11,940 bases of DNA, from positions 1 through 11,940 of the forward strand of contig JAEZBF010000008.1 in the NCBI GenBank assembly GCA_023427545.1, given 5' to 3'. This document shows, piece by piece, positions 1 through 6,436 of the stretch (the first letter of the stretch is position 1; each line of letters opens with the position of its first letter). The notes below the pieces were generated by a model. That model was not told where the DNA came from, made no database searches, and saw nothing but the letters and a program-made list of their open reading frames with translations. Origin of the DNA: Pseudomonadota bacterium (lineage in GTDB: Bacteria; Pseudomonadota; Alphaproteobacteria; Rhizobiales; Devosiaceae). The translations under genes and the position numbers were made by a program.

Positions 1-1667
1 TCGACCTCGTAGATCCTGGCGGCGTGGGCCGCGAGCCGCTCCTTGATCTGCCGCGCAGCATCTGCGGCTGCGGCGGCATTGAGGTCGGTGCCCGAGGAGG
101 CCGCAGTTGCCGAAGTGTTGGCGACCTTGCCGGTGGTCGTCGCATTGATCTTGATCCGCTCGAGCGGGACACCGAAGGCGTCGGCCAGCACCTGCGCGAC
201 CTTGATGTAGAGCCCCTGCCCCATCTCGGTGCCGCCGTGGCTGAGATGGATCGAGCCGTCGCGGTAGACGTGCACCAGCGCGCCGCCCTGGTTGTACCAG
301 GTGGCGGTGAACGAGATGCCGAACTTGACCGGGGTCAGCGCGACACCCTTGCGGATCACGCCGCCGCGGGCGTTGAAGGCCTTCACCGCCGCGCGGCGCG
401 CCTGATAGTCGGAGGAGGTCTCGAGCTCATCCACGATGCGGTGGATGATGTTGTCTTCGACCGTCTGCCAGTACGGCGTCACGTTGCGGTCGGTGGTGCC
501 GTAGAAGTTGAGCTTGCGGATGTCGAGCGGATCCTTGCCCAGCGCATAGGCGATGTCCTCGATCCAGCGCTCGCAGGCGACCATGCCCTGTGGTCCGCCG
601 AAACCGCGGAAGGCGGTGTTGCTGACCGTGTTGGTGTAGAGCGGCAGCGAGTTCACCCGTACCGCGGGATAGTAGTAGGCGTTGTCGGCATGGAACAGTG
701 CGCGGTCGGTCACCGGGCCCGACAGGTCGGCGGAGTATCCGCCGCGAGCGGCGTAGGTCGCCTGCACCGCCTGGATGCGGCCCTCGCTGTCGTAGCCGAC
801 GTCGTAATCGACGACGAAATCGTGCCGCTTACCAGTCTGCTGCATGTCGTCGTCGCGATCCGGCCGGATCTTTACGGGACGGTTGAAGGTCTTCGCCGCA
901 AGCGCTGCAACCGCGGCAAAAAGGTTGCCGTGGGTTTCCTTGCCGCCAAAGCCACCACCCATGCGCCGGACGACGACATTGACCGAATGCATGGGAACGC
1001 CCAGCACCTGCGCGACCATGACCTGGATCTCGGTCGGATGCTGGCTCGAGGCGTTGACGGTGACGTCCTCGTCCTCGCCGGGAATGGCGAAGGCGATCTG
1101 TCCCTCGAGGTAGAAGTGCTCCTGCCCGCCGATGCCGATGCGGCCCTTCACACGCCGCTCGGCGTTCGCGAGGCCGGCCTCGACGTCGCCGCGCGCGAGG
1201 GTGAGCGGCTCGGTGACCAGCACCTTCGCCGAGTCGAGGGCCGCCTCGATGCTGAGCAGCGCCGGCAGATCCTTGTATTCGATCCTGGCGAGCTTGCTGG
1301 CGCGCCGGGCAGCTTCGCGGGTCTCCGCGATGACGGCAAAGATCGGCTGGCCCCAGAACTGTACGCGCTGGGTCGCAAATACCGGCTCGTCATGTGCATG
1401 GACCGAACTGACGTCGTTCTCGCCAGGGATATCCTCGGCGGTCAGCACCCCGACGACACCCGGCGCGCTGCGCACCGCGTCGAGATCGAGCGAGACGATT
1501 TCGGCGTGCGCACGCTCCGAGAGCCCGATATAGCAGTGGAGCGTGCCCTCGGGTTCGGGCAGGTCGTCGATGTAGTCGGCGCGGCCGGCGACGTGCTTGG
1601 TGGCGGAATCGTGCGGGATCGCCTCATAGAGCGCACTGCCGCGCAGGACCGTGTCGAGCTTGTTCAT
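1..1667 (-). CDS. xdhB: Xanthine dehydrogenase, molybdopterin-binding subunit XdhB (partial, C-terminus off the left edge)
   Basis: Large subunit of bacterial xanthine dehydrogenase. It oxidises hypoxanthine and xanthine to urate at the molybdenum cofactor and passes electrons to the FeS/FAD subunit XdhA. The ATG is at 1667 and 555 codons lie inside the window, about 70% of the usual length of around 770. Visible motifs: GGQEHFYLE at residues 180-188, GGGFGGKE ending at E244, TDRALFH with R322, and FRGFGG with F356. By alignment from memory to the bovine enzyme, Q209, E244, R322 and F356 correspond to Q767, E802, R880 and F914, with identical spacing, so the substrate pocket seen so far is intact. 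The C-terminal catalytic base (bovine E1261) lies outside the window. The start codon overlaps the xdhA stop as ATGA, which indicates translational coupling. A long open frame on the opposite strand is a composition shadow. Confidence 0.97.
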   Translation of the reverse strand, partial: MNKLDTVLRGSALYEAIPHDSATKHVAGRADYIDDLPEPEGTLHCYIGLSERAHAEIVSLDLDAVRSAPGVVGVLTAEDIPGENDVSSVHAHDEPVFATQRVQFWGQPIFAVIAETREAARRASKLARIEYKDLPALLSIEAALDSAKVLVTEPLTLARGDVEAGLANAERRVKGRIGIGGQEHFYLEGQIAFAIPGEDEDVTVNASSQHPTEIQVMVAQVLGVPMHSVNVVVRRMGGGFGGKETHGNLFAAVAALAAKTFNRPVKIRPDRDDDMQQTGKRHDFVVDYDVGYDSEGRIQAVQATYAARGGYSADLSGPVTDRALFHADNAYYYPAVRVNSLPLYTNTVSNTAFRGFGGPQGMVACERWIEDIAYALGKDPLDIRKLNFYGTTDRNVTPYWQTVEDNIIHRIVDELETSSDYQARRAAVKAFNARGGVIRKGVALTPVKFGISFTATWYNQGGALVHVYRDGSIHLSHGGTEMGQGLYIKVAQVLADAFGVPLERIKINATTTGKVANTSATAASSGTDLNAAAAADAARQIKERLAAHAARIYEV

Positions 1668-3133
1668 GCCGCGCCCCGCCGCAGCAGGCGCTCGCCCTGC
1701 CCCTGCGTTTCGAGGAAGAAGCGGCGCAAGAGGTTCTGCGCGGTCAGCAGCCGGTAGGCGGCCGAGGCGCGCATGTCGGTGATCGGCTGGTAGTCCTTGG
1801 CGAAAGCGGGGATGGCGGCCTCAATGTTGGCCTCTGTCCACGGCTTGCCGAGCAGCGCGGCTTCCACGGCCTTGGCGCGCTTGGGTGTCGCCGCCATGCC
1901 GCCGAAGGCGATGCGGATCGTCTCGACCATGCCCGTGCCGCCGAGACCCAGCCGGAAAGCGCCGCAGAGCGCGGAGATGTCCTCCTCGCGGCGCTTGGAG
2001 ATCTTGTAGACCGCGAACTGCTCACCCTCGGGCAGGTGGGGGATGGTGACGCTTTCGACCAGCTCGCCGGCCCTGCGGTCCTGCTTGCCATAGGCGATGA
2101 AGAAGTCTTCGAGCGGCAGCGTGCGGCGGTCGGCGGCGAACCGCAGGGTGACGGTGGCGCCGAGGGCGATGAACGGAGGCGGGGTATCGCCGATCGGCGA
2201 GCCGTTCGCGATGTTGCCCCCGACCGTCCCCATGTTTCGCACCTGGTCGCCGGCGATCCGTGCCCACAGCTCGCGCATGTGCGGGAAGGTCTTTTCAACG
2301 TAGGGCGCGGCTTCGGTGTAGCTGACCCCGGCGTAGAAGGTGAGGGCGTTCGGCCCCTCAACGACGCGGTGCAGCTCGGGGAGGTGCGAGATGAAGATCA
2401 GCGGGCCGATGTCGCGCATGAACTTGGTGACCCAGAGCCCGACGTCGGTCGCGCCGGCAATCACCGTGGCGGTGGGGTTCTCGGCGAACACCGCGGCGAA
2501 GTCGTCCAGGCTGGCGGGGACGATGATGCGGTTCCTGCCGCTGCCGACTTCGACGCGCGAGCCGTCGTTGAGCGCCCGCAGGCGGGCGGTGATCGCCTCG
2601 CGCTCGGCGACCAGCGGATCGGCGTCGCGGGCGCCGTAATCGGAGATTGCCTTGCCGGCGCGGACGATCGGCGCATAGCCGGTGCAGCGGCAGAGGTTGC
2701 CCTGCAGCGCGTGCTCGATCTGCGCTTCGCTCGGCTGCGGCGTCTTCATCCAGAGGGCGTAAAGCGACATCACGAAGCCGGGCGTGCAGAAGCCGCACTG
2801 ACTGCCGTGATGCTCGACCATCGCCTGCTGCACCGGATGGAGCGGGCCCTCGGGCGGCGACAGATGCTCGATCGTGACGACATGGGTGCCGTGCAGCGAG
2901 CCCACGAAGCAGATGCAGGCGTTGACCGACTCGTACCTGAGGCCGGCTTCGGTGAGCCGTCCGACAAGCACGGTGCAGGCGCCGCAATCCCCTTCCGCGC
3001 AGCCTTCCTTGCTGCCGCGCAGGCGCTGGCCGAGACGGAGGAAATCAAGCAGCGTGGTGGTCGCGGCGAGCTCGTCGAGGACGATGTCCTCGCCGTTGAG
3101 GATGAACGCCAGCGAGCTCCGTACCGCCGGCAT
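1664..3133 (-). CDS. xdhA: Xanthine dehydrogenase, FeS/FAD subunit XdhA
   Basis: Small subunit of xanthine dehydrogenase, 489 aa, the usual length. The N-terminal plant-type ferredoxin domain carries C45, C50 and C53 (in GCAEGDCGAC) and C73 (in NAC). The second, helical [2Fe-2S] domain has C113 and C116 (QCGFC) and C148 and C150 (CRC). From about residue 200 to the end is the FAD domain of the CO-dehydrogenase-medium-chain type, with IAGATD near 225 and GTVGGNIANGSPIGD near 302-316. All eight cluster cysteines are present. The protein takes electrons from the Mo centre of XdhB and, by family knowledge, passes them to NAD+. Its start shares one base with the uraH stop (TGATG), and a G-rich ribosome binding site lies just upstream inside uraH. 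Its stop overlaps the xdhB start. No xdhC chaperone gene is in the window; it may lie beyond xdhB. Confidence 0.97.
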   Translation of the reverse strand: MPAVRSSLAFILNGEDIVLDELAATTTLLDFLRLGQRLRGSKEGCAEGDCGACTVLVGRLTEAGLRYESVNACICFVGSLHGTHVVTIEHLSPPEGPLHPVQQAMVEHHGSQCGFCTPGFVMSLYALWMKTPQPSEAQIEHALQGNLCRCTGYAPIVRAGKAISDYGARDADPLVAEREAITARLRALNDGSRVEVGSGRNRIIVPASLDDFAAVFAENPTATVIAGATDVGLWVTKFMRDIGPLIFISHLPELHRVVEGPNALTFYAGVSYTEAAPYVEKTFPHMRELWARIAGDQVRNMGTVGGNIANGSPIGDTPPPFIALGATVTLRFAADRRTLPLEDFFIAYGKQDRRAGELVESVTIPHLPEGEQFAVYKISKRREEDISALCGAFRLGLGGTGMVETIRIAFGGMAATPKRAKAVEAALLGKPWTEANIEAAIPAFAKDYQPITDMRASAAYRLLTAQNLLRRFFLETQGQGERLLRRGAA

Positions 3134-3483
3134 CAGCTGCCCCGGTAGGTGGAGTAGGCGAAGGGCGAGACCAGCAGCGGGACGTGGTAGTGCACGTCCT
3201 CCGAGATGGTGAAGCGCACGGGCACGGTGGTGAGGAAGCCGGCCTGCACGCCCTGATCGGCGAAATAGTCGCCGACGTGGAAGGTCAGCTCGAACTGGCC
3301 GTGGCCCCAGCGGCCCTCGCCCAGCAGCGGTTCGTCGCAGCGGCCATCGGCGTTCGTCACGCCGCTGAGGATCGCGTGGCTGTGGTCGCCATGGACCATC
3401 GAGAGATCGTAACGCATCCCCGCGGCGGGGCGGCCATGCATGGTGTCGAGCACGTGCGTCGTGAGGCTGCCGGCAGCCGCCAT
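3133..3483 (-). CDS. uraH: 5-hydroxyisourate hydrolase (transthyretin-like)
   Basis: Hydrolyses 5-hydroxyisourate, the product of urate oxidation, to OHCU. At 116 aa it has the normal length. It ends in the diagnostic C-terminal YRGS tetrapeptide that separates these hydrolases from true transthyretins. The family's active-site residues are visible: H10 in LTTHVLD, R48 in NADGRCD, H100 in YHVPLL, and the terminal S116. There is no signal peptide, so a cytoplasmic location is expected. It is the first gene of the leftward uraH-xdhA-xdhB unit, with an AAAGGAA ribosome binding site six bases before the ATG. Its order in front of xdh is notable because the step it catalyses comes after xanthine oxidation and urate oxidation. 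Confidence 0.96.
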   Translation of the reverse strand: MAAAGSLTTHVLDTMHGRPAAGMRYDLSMVHGDHSHAILSGVTNADGRCDEPLLGEGRWGHGQFELTFHVGDYFADQGVQAGFLTTVPVRFTISEDVHYHVPLLVSPFAYSTYRGS

Positions 3484-3489
3484 GGTGTG

Positions 3490-3496
3490 TTCCTTT
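3490..3496 (-). promoter_or_regulatory. Ribosome binding site of uraH
   Basis: On the minus strand this reads AAAGGAA, six bases before the ATG at 3483. It supports that start and makes uraH the head of the leftward operon. Confidence 0.6.
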
Positions 3497-3512
3497 CGCC
3501 CCTCAACGCCGG

Positions 3513-3541
3513 ACTATCGACAATAATTCTGGCGCTTCCAA
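3513..3541 (-). promoter_or_regulatory. Possible sigma-70-type promoter of uraH-xdhA-xdhB
   Basis: On the minus strand TTGGAA (3541-3536) is followed after exactly 17 bases by GATAGT (3518-3513). Each hexamer matches 4 of 6 consensus positions (TTGACA and TATAAT). This would place transcription start near 3505, giving a leader of about 20 bases that contains the uraH ribosome binding site. Matches of this quality occur by chance, so this is a candidate only. Confidence 0.3.
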
Positions 3542-3558
3542 GGGGTGCTGCGCAGTTT

Positions 3559-3574
3559 TTTACCAAATGGTCCA
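3559..3574. promoter_or_regulatory. RutR-like palindromic operator in the divergent purine control region
   Basis: The sequence TTTACCAAATGGTCCA contains the inverted repeat ACCA-AA-TGGT. It matches the published E. coli RutR consensus TTGACCANNTGGTCAA at 12 of its 14 specified positions, the differences being the third base and the second-last base. RutR is a TetR-family repressor of pyrimidine catabolism that responds to uracil and thymine. Here the site lies midway between the divergent uraH and puuE-uraD genes, where one regulator could act on both. That a TetR-family purine or pyrimidine regulator binds here is inference; no regulator gene is in the window. Confidence 0.4.
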
Positions 3575-3629
3575 CTTTGCCCAGACTTGCGGCATGGTGA
3601 TGCGCTGGCGATAAGAGTCTGACCGAGAA

Positions 3630-5063
3630 ATGAGCAGAACCATGATGCGTTATCCCCGCGACATGCAGGGCTATGGCCGCACCCCGCCGGATGCGAAGTG
3701 GCCGGGGGGCGCCTACGTCGCCGTCCAGTTCGTGCTCAACTACGAGGAAGGCGGGGAGAACAACATCCTCCACGGGGACGCGGCGTCCGAGGCGTTCCTC
3801 GTCGACGTCATCGGCGCGGCGCCCTGGCCGGGTCTGCGGCACTGGAACGTGGAGTCGATGTATGAGTACGGCGCGCGCGCCGGCTTCTGGAGGCTGCACC
3901 GGTTGTTCACCGAGCGGCAGGTGCCGGTCACGGTCTATGGCGTCGCAACGGCCCTGATGCGCGCGCCGAGCCAACTCGCAGCGATGCAGCAGGCCGGCTG
4001 GGAAATCGCCAGCCACGGCTACAAGTGGGTCGAGCACAAGGACATGGCGCCCGAGGTGGAGCGGGCGCAGATCCGGGAGGCGATCCGGCTCCACACCATC
4101 GCGACCGGCGAGCGGCCGCGCGGCTGGTACACCGGACGCTGCAGCCTCAACACGGTGGACCTCGTCAGCGAGGAAGGCGGCTTCGCCTATGTCTCGGACA
4201 CTTACGACGACGCCCTGCCCTACTGGCGCGAGCACGAGGGAAAGCCGCAGTTGATCATCCCGTACACACTCGCGGCCAACGACATGCGCTTCGTTACCGC
4301 GTCGGGGTTCGGCAACGGCGAGGAATACTTCCAGTTCCTCAAGGACAGCTTCGACTGCCTCTACGAGGAGGGGAAACGCGGCGCGCCCAAGATGATGTCG
4401 ATCGGGCTGCACTGCCGGCTGGTCGGGATGCCCGGCCGCTTCCAGGGACTGAGGCGCTTCCTCGATTACATCCAGGACAAGCAGCACGTCTGGATCGCCA
4501 AGCGGATCGATATCGCGGAGCACTGGGCCCGCACGCACCCGTACGCGGCCCCTGCCCTGCGACCGTCGCGGATGACCCGCGAGGAGTTTCTCGACAGGTT
4601 CGGCGGCATCTACGAGCACTCGCCCTGGATCGCCGAGCGGACGTATGACGGCGAGCTCGGGCCGGCGAACGACACCGCAACCGGGATCTCCTTTGCGCTG
4701 CGTTGCCAGTTCCGTGCAGCGAGTGAGGAGGAACGGTTGGGCGTGCTCAAGGCGCACCCCGATCTTGCCGGTAAGCTCGCCGCGGCGAAGCGGCTAACCG
4801 CAGAATCGACGGCTGAACAGGCGAGCGCTGGCCTGGACGCGCTGACCGATGACGAGCGGGCGCGGTTCACGACGCTCAACCAGGCATATGTCGAGCGCTT
4901 CGGATTCCCGTTCATCATCGCGGTGCGCGACAACACCAAGGCGATGATCCTGAGCGCGTTCGAGCGGCGGCTCGAGAATTCACGCGAGGTCGAGTTCGCC
5001 GAAGCCTGCCGGCAGGTCGAGCGCATTGCGGAGCTGCGCATTCGTGCCTTCATGACCGACTAA
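3630..5063 (+). CDS. puuE-uraD: Fused allantoinase PuuE and OHCU decarboxylase UraD
   Basis: A 477-aa two-domain cytoplasmic protein. Residues 1-310 are a PuuE-type allantoinase of the polysaccharide-deacetylase superfamily: MRYPRDMQGYG at 6-16, FVLNYEEGGEN at 34-44, SHGYKW at 128-133 and WYTGR at 166-170. It opens allantoin to allantoate. Residues 315-475 are OHCU decarboxylase, which makes S-allantoin: YEHSPWIAE at 328-336, AHPDLAG with H376, LTAESTAEQASAGLD with E396, and FGFPFIIAVR at 424-433. H376 and E396 match the family's catalytic His and Glu. Fusions of these families are known, with the N-terminal part once listed as a urate catabolism protein of unknown role. The start is uncertain: ATGs at 3642 and 3645, preceded by GAG at 3632-3634, would remove four or five residues and agree better with typical PuuE N-termini. 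The segment between 337 and 360 looks unlike typical UraD. Confidence 0.95.
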   Translation: MSRTMMRYPRDMQGYGRTPPDAKWPGGAYVAVQFVLNYEEGGENNILHGDAASEAFLVDVIGAAPWPGLRHWNVESMYEYGARAGFWRLHRLFTERQVPVTVYGVATALMRAPSQLAAMQQAGWEIASHGYKWVEHKDMAPEVERAQIREAIRLHTIATGERPRGWYTGRCSLNTVDLVSEEGGFAYVSDTYDDALPYWREHEGKPQLIIPYTLAANDMRFVTASGFGNGEEYFQFLKDSFDCLYEEGKRGAPKMMSIGLHCRLVGMPGRFQGLRRFLDYIQDKQHVWIAKRIDIAEHWARTHPYAAPALRPSRMTREEFLDRFGGIYEHSPWIAERTYDGELGPANDTATGISFALRCQFRAASEEERLGVLKAHPDLAGKLAAAKRLTAESTAEQASAGLDALTDDERARFTTLNQAYVERFGFPFIIAVRDNTKAMILSAFERRLENSREVEFAEACRQVERIAELRIRAFMTD

Positions 5064-5088
5064 GCTGCGGGGGCCGTCCATCAGGCTG

Positions 5089-5106
5089 CGTGATGCATTC
5101 ATCACG
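5089..5106. repeat. Inverted repeat between puuE-uraD and the GST gene
   Basis: Perfect 7-bp arms CGTGATG and CATCACG enclose the four-base loop CATT, 26 bases after the puuE-uraD stop. No T-run follows on either strand, so it is not a typical intrinsic terminator. It could be an operator for the downstream GST gene or a transcript-stabilising hairpin. Confidence 0.5.
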
Positions 5107-5167
5107 TCAAAGCGTTTCGCGCGGCCTCGCCGGTGGACTATGACTCACCAGCAAATCGGGGGTCGCC

Positions 5168-5857
5168 ATGTACACGCTGCACATCGCCAACAAGAATTAC
5201 TCATCTTGGTCGCTGCGCCCCTGGGTGCTGATGAAGACCCTCGGGATACCCTTCGAGGAGGCGCTCGAGCCCTTCAACCCGCAGGGTGGCAGCTACGATA
5301 AGTTCCGCAAGTTCTCGCCGAGCGGCCTGGTGCCCTTGCTGCGCGATGGCGACAACGTGGTGTGGGATTCCCTCGCAATCGTCGAATACCTCGCGGAACG
5401 CCACCCCGGTGTCTGGCCTGCCGATCCGGCGGCCCGCGCCTTCGCGCGTTCCGCCGCAGCCGAAATGCACTCCGGATTTTCCACCCTGCGCAATATCTGC
5501 AGCATGAACGTTGGGATCAGGGTGCGGCTGAACGAGGTCGGACCCAAGCTGCAGAAGGACTTCGACCGGCTCGATGAGCTCTGGGGAGACGGGTTCAACC
5601 GGTTCGGCGGCCCGTTCCTTGCCGGCTCCGCATTCACGGCCGTGGATGCGTTCTACTGCCCCGTCGCTTTCCGGGTGCAGACCTACGGCATTCCGCTCAA
5701 CGCGGCATCGATGGCCTATGTTCGGCGGCTGCTGGAGCTGCCCGCGATGCGGGAGTGGTACGCGGCCGGGGTCGCGGAGACCTGGCGCGAGCCGGGGCAC
5801 GAAGAGGAAACGCGAGGGGTCGGCGAGTGGACCGCCGACTATCGCGCAACGGCCTGA
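5168..5857 (+). CDS. Glutathione S-transferase family protein
   Basis: A 229-aa cytosolic GST with the canonical two-domain plan. The thioredoxin-like N-terminal domain (about 1-80) shows NYSSWSLRPW at 10-19 with serines in the position of the catalytic Ser, the cis-proline motif SPSGLVPLL at 50-58 with P56, and D67-S68, the usual glutathione gamma-glutamyl contact. The helical C-terminal domain (about 90-215) has FLAGSAFTAVDAF at 150-162, the N-capping box and hydrophobic staple of the family. The GGGGG run at 5158-5162 is a plausible ribosome binding site. It follows puuE-uraD in the same direction after 104 bp that contain an inverted repeat, so it may be co-transcribed or have its own promoter. 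The substrate is unknown. A link to purine breakdown rests on position alone. Confidence 0.9.
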   Translation: MYTLHIANKNYSSWSLRPWVLMKTLGIPFEEALEPFNPQGGSYDKFRKFSPSGLVPLLRDGDNVVWDSLAIVEYLAERHPGVWPADPAARAFARSAAAEMHSGFSTLRNICSMNVGIRVRLNEVGPKLQKDFDRLDELWGDGFNRFGGPFLAGSAFTAVDAFYCPVAFRVQTYGIPLNAASMAYVRRLLELPAMREWYAAGVAETWREPGHEEETRGVGEWTADYRATA

Positions 5858-5861
5858 GGGT

Positions 5862-6011
5862 TCAGGACGCTTCGCCGTCTTCCCAGTCGATGGCGCCATC
5901 AGCGGCGGGGTGGCCGAACAGCGCTGCCCAGGCCGCGCTGATCATTGCCAGCGCATCGCGCAGCAGCCCGTTCAGACCCCGAGCCGGCAAGTACGTCGTG
6001 TGCGAAAGCAT
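5862..6011 (-). CDS. Small hypothetical protein, 49 aa
   Basis: A short ORF running opposite to its neighbours. It begins MLSHTTYLPARGLNGLLRDA, continues with an alanine-rich amphipathic stretch around residues 19-33, and ends in an acidic tail DWEDGEAS. In its favour: GGGAG and GAGGA sit directly upstream of the ATG at 6011 (6013-6023), and the frame runs uninterrupted to a TGA four bases past the convergent GST stop. I do not recognise the family. It could be cotranscribed with the 73-aa ORF that ends 41 bases upstream. A chance ORF cannot be excluded at this length. Confidence 0.45.
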   Translation of the reverse strand: MLSHTTYLPARGLNGLLRDALAMISAAWAALFGHPAADGAIDWEDGEAS

Positions 6012-6052
6012 ATCCTCACTCCCATGATAGACTACCAATACCCGGGCGCCGC

Positions 6053-6274
6053 TCAGTCGCCGCCACCTCCGTCGCCGCCGCCTTCCCCGTCGCCGGACTC
6101 GGTCAGGTCGGGTTCATCCCCGGCATCTGCGCCCGCTGCCATGCTCCGGAAGCCGAAGACGTAGACGAGGTAGAGCGCCAGACTGAGGACGAGGAGCAGC
6201 AGGAACCAGTTGGCCTGAAGCAGCCCGGCGAATGGCCCGGCTAGCGAACGCTGGAAATCTTCGATTGATTCCAT
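6053..6274 (-). CDS. Small single-pass membrane protein with acidic Gly-rich tail, 73 aa
   Basis: The short protein has an amphipathic N-terminus (1-18) and one strong hydrophobic helix at about 20-42 (NWFLLLLVLSLALYLVYVF). FRS follows as a positive flank. The tail, about 30 residues, is rich in Asp, Glu and Gly and ends GEGGGDGGGGD. The long hydrophobic run would be unusual for a random frame and supports a real gene. The ATG at 6274 has no strong ribosome binding site, and an in-frame TAG lies nine codons upstream, so this is the only good start. I do not recognise a named family. Similar glycine/aspartate tails occur on small hypothetical proteins. The orientation is opposite to the purine genes on both sides. 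Confidence 0.6.
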   Translation of the reverse strand: MESIEDFQRSLAGPFAGLLQANWFLLLLVLSLALYLVYVFGFRSMAAGADAGDEPDLTESGDGEGGGDGGGGD

Positions 6275-6436
6275 GCCGATCAGCTTGCGCGCGACATGCT
6301 AAAGAAGAAGTGACCCGGTCCTCGCAATTTGCGGCTGCGCGCTAACCCTGGGCGTCTCCGGCCCGGCGCAGGGGTATGCGGTGCGGGAAGTTTCCGCTAT
6401 CTCAAGCGCTGATCTCCAGCACCTCAAGAGCAGCAA
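6275..6436. other. Intergenic region upstream of alc
   Basis: These 162 bases separate the divergent 73-aa ORF and alc, and should hold promoters for both. I find no convincing -35/-10 pair. A short GACC-C-GGTC repeat is present at about 6313-6321, but its spacing differs from the RutR-like element at 3559-3574. AAGAG at 6426-6430 is the likely ribosome binding site of alc. Confidence 0.4.

Noticed and set aside
24..1757. 577-codon plus-strand open frame over xdhB
   Set aside because: It is antisense to an unmistakable xdhB. Its Arg/Val/Asp-rich composition is typical of the reverse frame of a GC-rich gene, and it has no recognisable domain.
3587..3615. TTGCGG-17-GATAAG as a promoter for puuE-uraD
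   Set aside because: Weak hexamers, and transcription would start only about 8 bases before the ATG at 3630. It is workable only if translation starts at 3642.
3357..4757. 466-codon minus-strand open frame over puuE-uraD
   Set aside because: It is antisense to a clear two-domain enzyme and runs into uraH in another frame. Composition shadow.
6313..6321. GACC-C-GGTC repeat upstream of alc as a second RutR-like site
   Set aside because: The centre spacing differs from the operator at 3559-3574 and the outer bases do not match. Short palindromes like this are expected in GC-rich DNA.
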